Part shown: positions 1 through 11,394 of the stretch, piece after piece | How positions within the stretch are numbered: the stretch's first letter is position 1 | Layout: each line of letters begins with the position of its first letter | Source of the DNA: Shewanella fidelis ATCC BAA-318 | GTDB taxonomy: Bacteria > Pseudomonadota > Gammaproteobacteria > Enterobacterales > Shewanellaceae | Assembly: GCF_000518605.1 (NCBI RefSeq) | Contig: NZ_JADX01000023.1 | Location: 16,387 to 80,386 of the forward strand | Reading direction: 5' to 3' | DNA: 64,000 bases | The notes under the pieces: generated by a model | The model's database searches: none | Told to the model about the DNA's origin: nothing | Seen by the model: the letters and a program-made list of their open reading frames with translations, nothing else | Position numbers and translations under genes: made by a program

Positions 1-801
1 CATACCGACGCTGACGTCACCACGGATATCGATACGAGCAGGATCACGCAGATTTGCCCCTTCAAGCATTAACTTTTCAGCAGCACGCACTTGGTATGCA
101 CGCTCAAGCTGTGCAAGCTGTACTCGGTTATTAGCGCCTTCAACCTCAATTGCAGATTCAGGTTGAGCAGTGGTGATAGCCACCCCGTCTCGATGCGCCA
201 TCGCAACGATATCCGTTAGGTAGTATTCGCCTTGAGCGTTATCAGATGAAAGCTGGCCTAACCATGCTTTTAATTGCTTACCTGGCGCCGCCATAATGCC
301 GGTATTAATCTCATTAATCGCAAGTTGCTCAGCATTAGCATCTTTTTGTTCAATGATCCCCACTACGCTACCTTGCTCGCGTACGATGCGACCATAGCCT
401 GTCGGGTTAGGTAGGTTTACCGTAAGGATTGCCAAACCATTCGCTTCGCGAGCTGCTAACAAAGATTCAAGTGTTGCAGCTTGAATTAATGGTACGTCGC
501 CATAAAGGATAAGTACTGTGTCGTCATCGGCTATATTGTCATTTGCTTGCGCAACCGCATGACCAGTGCCTAACTGCTCAGCTTGTAGCACCCAATTCAG
601 TTGCTGCTCACCTAATTTAGCTTGTAATTGCTCTGCACCGTAGCCGTAAACTAGCTGAATCGCATCACTGCCCACTTGATGTGCAGTATCGATAACGTGC
701 TGAACCATGCTCTTGTGAGCAATAGGGTGAAGAACTTTTGGGAGATCTGAGCGCATGCGGGTTCCCTTGCCTGCGGCTAAAATCACTACATTAAGTGCCA
801 T
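1..801 (-). CDS. glmU: GlmU, bifunctional UDP-GlcNAc pyrophosphorylase / glucosamine-1-P acetyltransferase (5' part)
   Basis: Only the first 267 codons are present; the reading frame is open to the left edge, so the 3' end lies outside. The family makes UDP-N-acetylglucosamine for peptidoglycan and LPS in the cytosol, the C-terminal half acetylating GlcN-1-P and the N-terminal half transferring UMP. Seen here: the nucleotide-binding signature LAAGKGTRM at residues 8-16 followed by a lysine (PKVLH), the whole N-terminal uridyltransferase domain and the beginning of the left-handed beta-helix (DIRGDVSVG at the edge). The start is the ATG at 801. It lies downstream of the atp operon on the same strand, as in many gammaproteobacteria. 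Confidence 0.95.
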   Translation of the reverse strand, partial: MALNVVILAAGKGTRMRSDLPKVLHPIAHKSMVQHVIDTAHQVGSDAIQLVYGYGAEQLQAKLGEQQLNWVLQAEQLGTGHAVAQANDNIADDDTVLILYGDVPLIQAATLESLLAAREANGLAILTVNLPNPTGYGRIVREQGSVVGIIEQKDANAEQLAINEINTGIMAAPGKQLKAWLGQLSSDNAQGEYYLTDIVAMAHRDGVAITTAQPESAIEVEGANNRVQLAQLERAYQVRAAEKLMLEGANLRDPARIDIRGDVSVGM

Positions 802-919
802 GGGTTTATATCCTTGAGCTAATGCTTAAGCTTGTATTGAAGCTAAAGTAGAAAATGAGGTCATTATGTGGCTATGGATTTTAAGCGATACCAAGATTAA
901 AAGCGACTCGCTAAGCCTT

Positions 920-1276
920 TTAAAAAGTAATGGTTTTATCCGCCACCAGCACCCATTGCGCTAAATCATCCATAGTCGCCATCTCGCAACCTTCGATAAC
1001 CTTTAAATCCGTTAAGCCACGAGCATGCATACATGAACCGCAAAACTTCACTTGTGCTTTTTGCGCGATAACGATTTCGAGCATCTGTTGAATATTGTAC
1101 CCCTCAACAGGCTTTTGTTTAGGCAGTACTGCAGATACTGCATCTGATAGTAAAAATAGACTCACTTTGACGGGAGAATAGTCTTGCTCATTAAGCTGTA
1201 TAGCTAGGCGGAGTGCGTTAAACAGTTTTTCTGAGCCATAAGGCGCGTCATTAACGATAATAAGTATATGCTGCAT
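920..1276 (-). CDS. DsrE/YchN-like small sulfur-relay-type protein
   Basis: A 118-residue protein with the alpha/beta pattern of the DsrE/DsrF family: a hydrophobic first strand (HILIIVNDAPYGSE), a later LFLLSDAV strand, and a conserved-looking FCGSCMHARG segment at about residues 79-88 whose cysteines could carry a persulfide. The longer frame opens at 1318, but the ATG at 1276 starts right at the first strand and has a GAGA-type ribosome site, so I chose it. It lies between glmU and atpC in the same orientation. The role is unknown; sulfur transfer is inferred from the family and the cysteines only. Confidence 0.75.
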   Translation of the reverse strand: MQHILIIVNDAPYGSEKLFNALRLAIQLNEQDYSPVKVSLFLLSDAVSAVLPKQKPVEGYNIQQMLEIVIAQKAQVKFCGSCMHARGLTDLKVIEGCEMATMDDLAQWVLVADKTITF

Positions 1277-1379
1277 GGGAAAGGTCTCAGAGATTAAATT
1301 AGTGCCAGAGGGTAGCACTCAAACGAGGTAAGGGGTCTTACTTAGATCACGTTCAAAGATAAATATAGGTTCAAGCAAA

Positions 1380-1610
1380 ACGTTACTAGGCCCTAGGACG
1401 CTGCGCTGCGAGTGCGGGCTAAAGCCCTGCTAGGAAGAGCAAAAGCAAAAGTCAGTACCATGTTCCGCTTCGGTCTACGCACTTCCATCTTTTCCGTCAG
1501 CGTAGCGTTCCGTAAGTGACGCAGTCACGTTCCCTAGGCCGAGGGGCGTTCATCTTTGCTTTCCTAGAACCTAGAACCTTTCTTAGCTTTTCCTAGGGCC
1601 TTCTTTTAGA
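1380..1610. repeat. CTAG-rich, palindrome-rich noncoding region
   Basis: The gap between the DsrE-like gene and atpC has no convincing ORF. It contains a high density of CTAG tetramers (about eight between 1388 and 1630), short hairpins (GGGCT/AGCCC near 1421, GTGAC/GTCAC near 1517), and a direct repeat of CCTAGAA at about 1564-1578. It looks like a mosaic of small intergenic repeats, a kind common in Shewanella-type genomes; that comparison is from memory and needs a genome-wide match. Confidence 0.5.
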
Positions 1611-1613
1611 TAC

Positions 1614-1642
1614 AAAAAAAGCGCCCTAGGGCGCTTTTTTTT
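1614..1642. terminator. Bidirectional terminator after atpC
   Basis: Perfect palindrome GCGCCCTAGGGCGC at 1621-1634, flanked by seven A on the left and eight T on the right, so it can work on either strand. It lies 16 bases beyond the atpC stop and most likely ends the atp transcript. Confidence 0.85.
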
Positions 1643-1657
1643 CATCAAACAATAACC

Positions 1658-2086
1658 TTATCTGGCAATGTTCTTTTTGATGGTCTCGACAACGCGAAGC
1701 TGAGCAATCGCTTGAGCTAGCTCAACCGCTGCTGCTGCATAGTTGAAGTCAGCGCCTGCACCCGCCATAGCGGCTTCAGCACGGCTCTTAGCTTCTGCAG
1801 CTGCTTGCTCGTCAATCTCATCGGCACGCATAACGACGTCAGCCAATACTGAAATTGAAGAAGGTTGTACTTCCAGGATACCACCTGAAAGGTAAAACAC
1901 TTCTTCGCTTCCATCTTGCTTGACGATGCGCGCCATGCCAGGTTTGATACTTGTTAGCAGAGCGGCGTGACCAGGCATAATACCTAGCTCACCTTCTGTT
2001 CCTGATACTTGTAGCTGAGCTACTCGACCAGAAAAGATATGATTCTCTGCACTTACCATATCAAGTTGTACTGTCATGGCTGCCAT
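1658..2086 (-). CDS. atpC: ATP synthase F1 epsilon subunit
   Basis: The 142-residue protein matches the usual epsilon length (about 139). It is part of the F1 rotor stalk and inhibits ATP hydrolysis through its C-terminal helices. Seen: the N-terminal beta-sandwich segment [11 protein letters not shown], the [14 protein letters not shown] motif and the SGGILEVQP strand, then a C-terminal helical hairpin ending in [13 protein letters not shown]. The ATG at 2086 has AAGGAGA four bases upstream; the second ATG at 2077 is too far from that site. It is the last gene of the atp operon, just before the terminator at 1614-1642. Confidence 0.97.
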   Translation of the reverse strand: MAAMTVQLDMVSAENHIFSGRVAQLQVSGTEGELGIMPGHAALLTSIKPGMARIVKQDGSEEVFYLSGGILEVQPSSISVLADVVMRADEIDEQAAAEAKSRAEAAMAGAGADFNYAAAAVELAQAIAQLRVVETIKKNIAR

Positions 2087-2117
2087 CCGTTCTCCTTAAA
2101 CTAAGTCAAAGACTCAG

Positions 2118-3524
<1,407 letters not shown>

Positions 3525-3529
3525 CTAGC

Positions 3530-4390
3530 CTAAACGGCGGCAGCACCTGAAACAATTTCCGACAGTTCTTGCGTAATCGCAGCCTGACGGGCTTTGTTAT
3601 AGACCAACTGCAAGTCACCGATAAGTTCACCAGCGTTGTCTGTCGCAGCTTTCATAGCAACCATACGGGCCGCTTGCTCAGATGCGATGTTTTCAACAAC
3701 ACCTTGATAAACTTGAGATTCAACAAATCGAACCAACAAAGTATCTAATAATAACTTTGGATCTGGCTCGTAGATGTAATCCCACTGATGAGTAAACTCA
3801 TCTTCTTCTGACTTAGGCAAAGGTAGCAGCTGCTCGATCACTGGGGTTTGTGTCATAGTATTAACAAACTTGTTGAATACTACGTACAAACGGTCCAGCT
3901 TGCCTTCGTTGTATGCTTCTAGCATCACACGTACAGTTCCGATCAGGTCGGCTAGCTTTGGCGCATCACCTAAACCTGAAGCAGAAGCAGATACTTGTCC
4001 GCCAAAGCTACTGAAGAACTGGGCACTACGTGCACCAATTGTGCAGAATTCAACTTCTGCACCAGCTTCACGCTGCTTCTTCACGTCTGCGACAACCTTT
4101 TTGAAAAGGTTAACGTTCAGACCACCACAAAGACCACGGTCGGTTGACACAACAATGTAACCAACACGCTTAGCTTCTCGCACTTCCAAATATGGATGCT
4201 TATATTCGAGAGAACCTTGCGCCACGTGACCGATCACCTTACGCATATTTTCTGCATATGGACGACTAGAAGACATGCGATCCTGCGCTTTACGCATTTT
4301 ACTCGCAGCAACCATCTCCATTGCAGACGTGATCTTCTGAGTGTTTTGAACACTCGCGATCTTGGTTTTAATCTCTTTAGCGTTGGCCAT
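3530..4390 (-). CDS. atpG: ATP synthase F1 gamma subunit
   Basis: A 286-residue central-stalk subunit that couples proton flow to rotation inside the alpha3beta3 ring. The N-terminal helix ([33 protein letters not shown]) and the C-terminal helix ([22 protein letters not shown]) that form the rotor coiled coil are both present, as is the [11 protein letters not shown] core motif. Length equals the family norm (about 287). It lies between atpA and atpD, 35 bases upstream of atpD. Confidence 0.97.
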   Translation of the reverse strand: MANAKEIKTKIASVQNTQKITSAMEMVAASKMRKAQDRMSSSRPYAENMRKVIGHVAQGSLEYKHPYLEVREAKRVGYIVVSTDRGLCGGLNVNLFKKVVADVKKQREAGAEVEFCTIGARSAQFFSSFGGQVSASASGLGDAPKLADLIGTVRVMLEAYNEGKLDRLYVVFNKFVNTMTQTPVIEQLLPLPKSEEDEFTHQWDYIYEPDPKLLLDTLLVRFVESQVYQGVVENIASEQAARMVAMKAATDNAGELIGDLQLVYNKARQAAITQELSEIVSGAAAV

Positions 4391-4438
4391 CTTTACTCTC
4401 CAATTCTGGACCTGAGGTGCCTATGGCACCTCTAAAAT

Positions 4439-5980
4439 TTACCAGGTTTGGGTTTCTACGAACTTGTCCAAGCTAGCCTTCAACTCACCTTCGATATCAG
4501 CGTTATAATCGCCAGTCTCGTTGATGGTCTTCATTAGGTCAGCATGTTCACTGTTCATGAAAGAGAGCAGAGACGCTTCGAAGCTACCGATTTTGCTTAG
4601 CTCAACACTCTTCAAGTAGCCTTTTTCAGCTGCGAAAATAGACACAGACTGTTCAGCGATACTCATTGGAGCATATTGCTTTTGCTTCATTAGTTCGGTA
4701 ACACGCTCACCGTGCTCAAGCTGAGCACGAGTTGCATCATCTAAGTCAGATGCAAACTGTGAGAACGCTGCAAGCTCTCGATACTGTGCTAGCGCAGTAC
4801 GGATACCACCAGACAGTTTCTTGATGATCTTAGTCTGAGCTGCACCACCAACACGAGAAACCGAAATACCAGGGTTAACAGCTGGACGTAGGCCAGAGTT
4901 AAATAGGTCAGTTTCTAGGAAGATCTGACCATCGGTAATCGAAATTACGTTAGTCGGTACGAACGCAGATACGTCACCAGCTTGAGTTTCAATAATAGGT
5001 AGAGCTGTTAAAGAACCTGTTTGGCCTTTAACTTCACCGTTAGTGAACTTCTCAACATACTCGGCGTTAACACGTGAAGCACGTTCCAACAGACGAGAGT
5101 GAAGATAGAATACATCACCTGGGTATGCTTCACGTCCTGGAGGACGCTTAAGAAGCAATGAGATTTGACGGTAAGCAACAGCTTGCTTAGACAAATCATC
5201 ATATACGATTAGTGAGTCTTCACCGCGGTCACGGAAGTATTCACCCATTGTACAACCAGAGTATGGAGCCAAGTATTGTAGTGCAGCAGCTTCAGAAGCT
5301 GTAGCAACAACAACAATGGTGTTCGCCAAAGCGCCGTGCTCTTCTAGCTTACGTACTACGTTAGCGATTGTAGAAGCCTTTTGGCCTACAGCTACGTATA
5401 CACACTTAATGCCAGAATCTTTTTGGTTGATAATCGCGTCGATCGCTAGAGCGGTTTTACCGATCTGGCGGTCACCAATGATCAATTCACGTTGTCCACG
5501 ACCGATTGGGATCATAGAGTCAACAGCTTTATAACCAGTTTGAACTGGCTGATCTACTGATTTACGCTCAATTACACCTGGTGCAATTACTTCAACAGGA
5601 GAGAAACCATCGCTATCGATAGGTCCTTTACCGTCAATTGGCTCACCTAGCGTGTTGACTACACGGCCTAATAGACCACGGCCAACAGGTACTTCCAAAA
5701 TACGGCCTGTTGTTTTAACTTTATCGCCTTCTGCCAAGTTGGCATAAGGGCCCATTACTACGGCACCGACAGAATCACGTTCTAAGTTCAACGCGATTGC
5801 AAAACGGTTGCCAGGCAGCTCGATCATTTCACCCTGCATCACGTCGGCTAGGCCGTGGATGCGGATGATGCCGTCACTTACTGCAACGATAGTACCTTCG
5901 TTGCGAGACTCACTAACGACTTCGAACTGCTCGATCCGCTGTTTAATCAGATCGCTGATTTCAGTGGAATTCAGTTGCAT
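4439..5980 (-). CDS. atpA: ATP synthase F1 alpha subunit
   Basis: The 513-residue non-catalytic nucleotide-binding subunit of F1, the same length as the E. coli protein. The frame can be opened two codons earlier at a TTG (5986), but the GGGAG ribosome site stands seven bases before the ATG at 5980, so that ATG is the start. The P-loop reads GDRQIGKT at residues 169-176, with isoleucine at 173 where E. coli has threonine. The alpha arginine-finger region ([15 protein letters not shown]) and the C-terminal helical domain are intact. It lies between atpH and atpG. Confidence 0.97.
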   Translation of the reverse strand: MQLNSTEISDLIKQRIEQFEVVSESRNEGTIVAVSDGIIRIHGLADVMQGEMIELPGNRFAIALNLERDSVGAVVMGPYANLAEGDKVKTTGRILEVPVGRGLLGRVVNTLGEPIDGKGPIDSDGFSPVEVIAPGVIERKSVDQPVQTGYKAVDSMIPIGRGQRELIIGDRQIGKTALAIDAIINQKDSGIKCVYVAVGQKASTIANVVRKLEEHGALANTIVVVATASEAAALQYLAPYSGCTMGEYFRDRGEDSLIVYDDLSKQAVAYRQISLLLKRPPGREAYPGDVFYLHSRLLERASRVNAEYVEKFTNGEVKGQTGSLTALPIIETQAGDVSAFVPTNVISITDGQIFLETDLFNSGLRPAVNPGISVSRVGGAAQTKIIKKLSGGIRTALAQYRELAAFSQFASDLDDATRAQLEHGERVTELMKQKQYAPMSIAEQSVSIFAAEKGYLKSVELSKIGSFEASLLSFMNSEHADLMKTINETGDYNADIEGELKASLDKFVETQTW

Positions 5981-5994
5981 GCTCAAACTCCCAA

Positions 5995-6528
5995 TTACGA
6001 CTGCAGCGTATCAGACAGACGCGAAATTTTTCCGCGGACCGAGCCATCAATGACTAAGTCTCCTGCCGTGATAATTACACCAGCAATAAGGCTGGCATCT
6101 ATGCTGCAATTCAGCTTAACTTTGCGTGCTAGACGTTTCTCTAAAGAAGCGCTCAGCTCTTGTAGTTGCTCTGAGGTTAGCTCAGTAGCTGAAACAATTT
6201 GTGCTTCAACTTCTTTCGCATACTCACGTTGCATCTCAACAAATTGTTGAGCAACAGCAGGTAGCGCAACTAAACGACCGTTTTCAGCCATTACCTTTAA
6301 CAGGTTCTGAGCTTGCTCATTGATTTGCTCACCACAAACTCCAATAAAGAGTTCTGCAAGCTTATTGCTGGCCATAGCGCCAGACAGTAGTGGCTGCATA
6401 GCTTCGTTTTCACTTACTAATGCGGCAAAGTTCAGCATTTCTGCCCAACTATCTACTGCTTTCTGCTCAAGAGCAAAGTCAAAAGCTGCCTTTGCGTAAG
6501 GACGAGCGATGGTGGTTATTTCAGCCAT
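5995..6528 (-). CDS. atpH: ATP synthase F1 delta subunit
   Basis: The 177-residue peripheral-stalk cap that binds the alpha N-terminus and the b subunit. It begins with the family motif [12 protein letters not shown], contains VMAENGRL and the SRKVKLN-like [10 protein letters not shown] segment, and ends with [15 protein letters not shown]. Its length matches the enteric delta subunit exactly. It lies 14 bases upstream of the atpA start. Confidence 0.97.
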   Translation of the reverse strand: MAEITTIARPYAKAAFDFALEQKAVDSWAEMLNFAALVSENEAMQPLLSGAMASNKLAELFIGVCGEQINEQAQNLLKVMAENGRLVALPAVAQQFVEMQREYAKEVEAQIVSATELTSEQLQELSASLEKRLARKVKLNCSIDASLIAGVIITAGDLVIDGSVRGKISRLSDTLQS

Positions 6529-6544
6529 AACTCAAGCTCCTTAT

Positions 6545-7015
6545 TTAAAGTTCAGCAACAAGTTTGTTAACTATGTCACTGTGTGCGGCTTCATCAATCG
6601 AACGTTCAAGAATCTTCTCTGCGCCAGCGATAGCTAATACAGCTACTTGCTTACGTAGATCTTCTTTCACGCGATTACGTTCGTTTTCAATTTCAGCGTG
6701 GCCTTGAGCGATAATTTTCGCACGCTCGGCGTCAGCTTCAATTTTTGCTTCATCAACAATTTGAGCTTTGCGTTTGTTCGCTTGCTCAATGATTTCATTT
6801 GCTGTTGCTTTAGCGTCTTTTAGCTGCTCTGTGGCTTTCACCTGAGCTAGCTCTAAATCTTTTGCAGCACGTCCTGCATCAGCTAGCCCATCAGCAATTT
6901 TCTTCTGGCGTTCTTCGATAGCGTTCATCAATGGCGGCCATACAAACTTCATGCAGAACCACACAAAGAGAAGAAAAGAAATCGCTTGGCCTAGCAGGGT
7001 AGCGTTAATACTCAT
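6545..7015 (-). CDS. atpF: ATP synthase Fo b subunit
   Basis: A 156-residue stator subunit. A single N-terminal membrane helix spans about residues 8-27 ([20 protein letters not shown]), followed by a long charged, alanine-rich helix predicted to form the parallel coiled-coil dimer, and the delta-binding C-terminus ending KLVAEL. Length and ends are those of the E. coli protein. It lies 16 bases upstream of atpH. Confidence 0.97.
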   Translation of the reverse strand: MSINATLLGQAISFLLFVWFCMKFVWPPLMNAIEERQKKIADGLADAGRAAKDLELAQVKATEQLKDAKATANEIIEQANKRKAQIVDEAKIEADAERAKIIAQGHAEIENERNRVKEDLRKQVAVLAIAGAEKILERSIDEAAHSDIVNKLVAEL

Positions 7016-7042
7016 AACGACAACTCCTTCTAAGGGGGACGA

Positions 7043-7318
<276 letters not shown>

Positions 7319-7333
7319 CTAATTTTTAATAAA

Positions 7334-8176
<843 letters not shown>

Positions 8177-8560
8177 TTAATTTTGTTTGAAGTATAAAGG
8201 AGCTATCCAAGGTACGATTAACACTAGTAGATAACTGACGAATAACGGCATAAATGCCGACTTCATCAAACCAAATGCAAGCGAAAACAACACAATGGTT
8301 AATAGCAACTTTACCGCTTCCCCCAGGAAAAAAGACCGTACGACTTTTCCTGACGCTTGTGCTCCCGCATGGGAAAAAGCAAGGGTTGCGAATACAAAAT
8401 TAGGGAGTACTGCAATGACACCACCTGCCAAAGCAGATAAGCCATACGGCCCCCCCCACATAGCAAAAAAGAAAATTGAAACACATCCAGCCATCGCTGC
8501 CTGTAGTAAAACCAATTTATAGGCTGACCATCGGCCACGACGTGCTAAAACCTTGCTCAA
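8177..8560 (-). CDS. atpI: ATP synthase assembly/ion-transport protein AtpI
   Basis: A 127-residue protein with four hydrophobic helices, the size of AtpI/Atp1 proteins, which help assemble the c ring. It is the first gene of the operon. No ATG fits: translation appears to start at the TTG at 8560, preceded by GGAGAAG eight to twelve bases upstream. Sequence similarity to E. coli AtpI is modest (GGxxAVLPNxxFA and the C-terminal VLIVPWIAPLYF region), so the call rests mainly on position, length and topology. Confidence 0.88.
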   Translation of the reverse strand: MSKVLARRGRWSAYKLVLLQAAMAGCVSIFFFAMWGGPYGLSALAGGVIAVLPNFVFATLAFSHAGAQASGKVVRSFFLGEAVKLLLTIVLFSLAFGLMKSAFMPLFVSYLLVLIVPWIAPLYFKQN

Positions 8561-8645
8561 TTTATCTTCTCCGCATTATAACTTCTTGTTTCGATGACCG
8601 GATTACAAATATCCGTCCAAACTCGAGGTACAAAAAGCTTGCGAA

Positions 8646-8673
8646 AGTATACCGTTTCAAGCTTTCAAAGCAA
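8646..8673 (-). promoter_or_regulatory. Candidate atp operon promoter
   Basis: On the minus strand TTGCTT (8668-8673) and TATACT (8646-8651) are separated by 16 bases, about 90 bases before the atpI TTG. This is a plausible sigma-70 promoter for the atp operon, found by eye only. Confidence 0.45.
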
Positions 8674-8683
8674 GTTTAACTGT

Positions 8684-8723
8684 TAGAAAAAGGAGACTTT
8701 TAGCGTGATCTACGCCAAAAGTC
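8684..8723 (-). terminator. Terminator downstream of parB
   Basis: An 11-base stem with one mismatch (GACTTTTAGCG at 8695-8705 against CGCCAAAAGTC at 8713-8723) is followed on the minus strand by a CCTTTTTC run. It separates the parAB transcript from the atp operon. Confidence 0.7.
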
Positions 8724-8783
8724 TAAAAGTATAAGATTAACGAATGTCACAAAATTACATAATATAGTGTTAACTTTGTTTTT

Positions 8784-9671
8784 TTAGCGGATCTTGCTGA
8801 TAATACCCTCTAATTCAGCCAAGTTCTGGTAGTTTATTACCATTTTGCCTTTGCCCTTTTTATTGTGGCTCAAAGACACCTTAGCACCCAGCCTTTCAAT
8901 TAATTGGCTCTCCAAACGTACTACATCATGATCTTTAGCTGGTTTTTCGACGATTTCAGTTTGGTTTAAGGTTTTATTGACCAATCGTTCTGTTTCGCGA
9001 ACTGTTAATTCTTTAGATACAACCAATCTAGCTAAATTAGTTTGCTCATCACCGCTAATTGCAAGCAGTGCACGACCATGGCCCATATCAATATCGCCAT
9101 ACTCAAGCATACGCTTTACTGGCTCATTTAATCCATTGAGTCGTAGTAAATTTGAGACCGTTGCCCGAGATTTTCCTACTGCATCAGCTATTTGCTGATG
9201 TGTTAGCTCAAACTCTTCAATTAAACGGTTTAATGCAATCGCTTCTTCCATTGCATTAAGGTCTTCACGTTGAATATTTTCGATTAGCGCAATAGCAACT
9301 GCTGCTTCATCAGGCACTTGCTTAACAATACACGGGATCTGGGTTAAACCAGCCAATTGCGAAGCTCGCCAACGGCGTTCACCGGCAATGATTTCGTAGC
9401 TTTCAGGAGAAACTTTACGCACAACAATCGGCTGAATAACACCTTGGGCACGAATAGACTCAGCAAGCTCTTCTAATGCTTCTGGAGCCATATCTTTACG
9501 AGGCTGATATTTACCGGGTTGTAATCGATCAATATCAAGCATAACCAAATCATCATTCTTGATATCTTGTTCTTGAGCGACTGTAGCAGGTTCAGCACGC
9601 TTACTTGCTGCTTGGCTAGTACTTAACAGGGCATCAAGTCCTTTGCCTAAGCCTCTTTTCTTTAATGTCAT
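8784..9671 (-). CDS. parB: Chromosome partition protein ParB
   Basis: A 295-residue CTP-dependent DNA-sliding clamp that loads at parS and spreads to organise the origin. Seen in order: the N-terminal LKKRGLGKGLDALL box that stimulates ParA, the CTP-binding motifs GERRWRA (97-103) and ENIQREDLN (131-139), the helix-turn-helix at about 157-178 (HQQIADAVGKSRATVSNLL), and a C-terminal dimerisation domain. The ATG at 9671 has AAGGA seven bases upstream. The stop of parA lies 9 bases before its start. Its likely sites are the parS-like palindromes listed at 17180-38163. Confidence 0.97.
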   Translation of the reverse strand: MTLKKRGLGKGLDALLSTSQAASKRAEPATVAQEQDIKNDDLVMLDIDRLQPGKYQPRKDMAPEALEELAESIRAQGVIQPIVVRKVSPESYEIIAGERRWRASQLAGLTQIPCIVKQVPDEAAVAIALIENIQREDLNAMEEAIALNRLIEEFELTHQQIADAVGKSRATVSNLLRLNGLNEPVKRMLEYGDIDMGHGRALLAISGDEQTNLARLVVSKELTVRETERLVNKTLNQTEIVEKPAKDHDVVRLESQLIERLGAKVSLSHNKKGKGKMVINYQNLAELEGIISKIR

Positions 9672-9680
9672 TTTTTATCC

Positions 9681-10469
9681 TTAAACTTGCTCAGCCTGGG
9701 TAAGTTGCTCTGCACGGCGAATAATTTCGCCCGCTAGTGCTAGATAGGCTTTGGCCCCTGCGCTCGATTTATCATAATACATTGCTGGAGCACCAAAACT
9801 CGGTGCTTCTGCTAAACGAACATTCCTTGGGATCACAGTGCGGTAAACTTTCTCACCAAAGTGCTGTTTTAATTGGTCTGAAACATCATTAGACAAGCGA
9901 TTACGCGGATCGTACATAGTACGTAAGATCCCTTCGATATGCAGACCAGGGTTAACCATTGCAGCCAATTTACTGATTGTGTCCATCAATGCCGTTAGGC
10001 CTTCCAATGCGTAATATTCACACTGCATCGGCACTAATACTGAGTCTGCAGCAGACATAGCATTAACGGTTAACATATTAAGAGACGGCGGGCAGTCGAT
10101 AAAAATGAAATCGTAATCATCTTTGATTGGGGCAAGTGCATTGCGAAGGCGGATTTCGCGGGCAAAAAACTCCATCAGTTTAATTTCTGCCGCAGTTACA
10201 TCACCGTTACCAGCAATAAGATCATACTTACCATTGGTATCTCGGCAAACAACCTCTTCAAATGCTTTTTCCTCAACCAATAATTCATAGGCGGTATTTT
10301 CGACTTCATACTTGTCGATCCCACTGCCCATAGTCGCATTACCTTGCGGATCGAGATCGATCAACAAAACACGGCGTTTAGTTGCTGCTAATGAAGCGGC
10401 TAAGTTTACACAAGTTGTTGTTTTTCCGACGCCACCTTTCTGGTTGGCCACGGCAATCACTTTACCCAC
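9681..10469 (-). CDS. parA: Chromosome partition ATPase ParA/Soj
   Basis: A 262-residue Walker-type ATPase that binds DNA non-specifically and moves ParB-parS complexes. The deviant Walker A KGGVGKTT is at residues 11-18, with the signature lysine at 11; IDLDPQGNAT and FIFIDCPPSLN are the other ATPase motifs. It starts at GTG (10469), with AGGGTGA about five bases upstream. It is close in sequence to the chromosomal ParA of Pseudomonas and forms a unit with parB. Confidence 0.96.
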   Translation of the reverse strand: MGKVIAVANQKGGVGKTTTCVNLAASLAATKRRVLLIDLDPQGNATMGSGIDKYEVENTAYELLVEEKAFEEVVCRDTNGKYDLIAGNGDVTAAEIKLMEFFAREIRLRNALAPIKDDYDFIFIDCPPSLNMLTVNAMSAADSVLVPMQCEYYALEGLTALMDTISKLAAMVNPGLHIEGILRTMYDPRNRLSNDVSDQLKQHFGEKVYRTVIPRNVRLAEAPSFGAPAMYYDKSSAGAKAYLALAGEIIRRAEQLTQAEQV

Positions 10470-10652
10470 AATATCACCCTGTAAGTCACTTTATAATATT
10501 CCTAAGTTGTATATGACTTAGAAATTTAGCGCACAAATCTAATGGTTATTCCTTAAATTGCTTGAAGCACTAAAAAATTGCAAATTTCAGCGGTTCAAGC
10601 AACATAGCTTACTCCATCTAGTCTTTAATTATCGTGACTTAGACAAACAAGC

Positions 10653-11276
10653 TTAATCTTGCTTGATCACACGCAGCAAATGACGCTGCTCATCAAGTTT
10701 AGGTACTTTTAACTCAAATGTATCTGTTACCACAAAGCCAGCTGGCAACTGTGACATCTCTTCTTCGCTTAATTGGCCTTTTAGCGCGTAAAAGCAACCA
10801 TCAGCTTTTGGCAAATGATGGCACCATTGCAACATATCTTGAATAGATGCGAACGCGCGACTCAACACACCATCAAACAGTTCTTGCGGCTGATAAGCTT
10901 CAACGCGACTTTCAACTGAAGAGATGTTGTTGATCCCTAGTTCAAACTGTACCTGCTTTTGAAAGCGAATACGTTTGCCCAAACTATCAAGCAATACAAA
11001 TTCTTTATCAGGATTTAAGATTGCTAATGGGATCCCCGGTAATCCGGGGCCGGTTCCCACGTCAATAAAGCGATTACCTTGAAGATGAGGTGATACCACT
11101 AGGCTATCCATTATATGACGGATAAGCATTTGTTCAGGATCGCGCACTGAAGTGAGATTAAATGCCTTATTCCATTTGTTTAGCATGCCAACAAAGTCTA
11201 CTAGCTGCTGTTTTTGATGTTCAGTAGCAGTCAAGCCTACTTCGGCTAAATAATCATTTAATTGGGCAGATAACAC
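10653..11276 (-). CDS. rsmG: 16S rRNA (guanine-527-N7) methyltransferase RsmG
   Basis: An S-adenosylmethionine-dependent methyltransferase of the 16S rRNA 530 loop. The SAM site [17 protein letters not shown] and the [11 protein letters not shown] strand are clear. The frame opens at a TTG (11291), but GAGGA stands eight bases before the GTG at 11276, giving a 207-residue protein, exactly the E. coli length; I chose that start. It is downstream of mnmG, as is usual near oriC (formerly gidB). Confidence 0.95.
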   Translation of the reverse strand: MLSAQLNDYLAEVGLTATEHQKQQLVDFVGMLNKWNKAFNLTSVRDPEQMLIRHIMDSLVVSPHLQGNRFIDVGTGPGLPGIPLAILNPDKEFVLLDSLGKRIRFQKQVQFELGINNISSVESRVEAYQPQELFDGVLSRAFASIQDMLQWCHHLPKADGCFYALKGQLSEEEMSQLPAGFVVTDTFELKVPKLDEQRHLLRVIKQD

Positions 11277-11337
11277 TGTATGTGTCCTCAAAATAAAGCA
11301 AATAAAAATCTCTCGGTATTATGAAGTGCCGAAATGA

Positions 11338-11364
11338 TGAAAGGAAGTCCCAAGACTTCCCTTT
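11338..11364 (-). other. Intergenic hairpin between mnmG and rsmG
   Basis: AAAGGAAGTC pairs with GACTTCCCTTT across a CCAA loop with one bulged base. It has only a poor U-tract on the minus strand, so it could be a weak terminator, an attenuator or an RNA-processing site between mnmG and rsmG. Confidence 0.4.
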
Positions 11365-11394
11365 ATCATACAAAACTACCGAATATGGCTAGCG

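Noticed and set aside
1277..1318. Longer start for the DsrE-like gene at 1318
   Set aside because: The extra 14 residues precede the first strand of the fold and there is no ribosome site before 1318.
5060..5080. CACGTGAA within atpA resembling a parS core
   Set aside because: GTT and the core are separated by two bases and the right arm does not match; it is explained by the codons of a conserved peptide.
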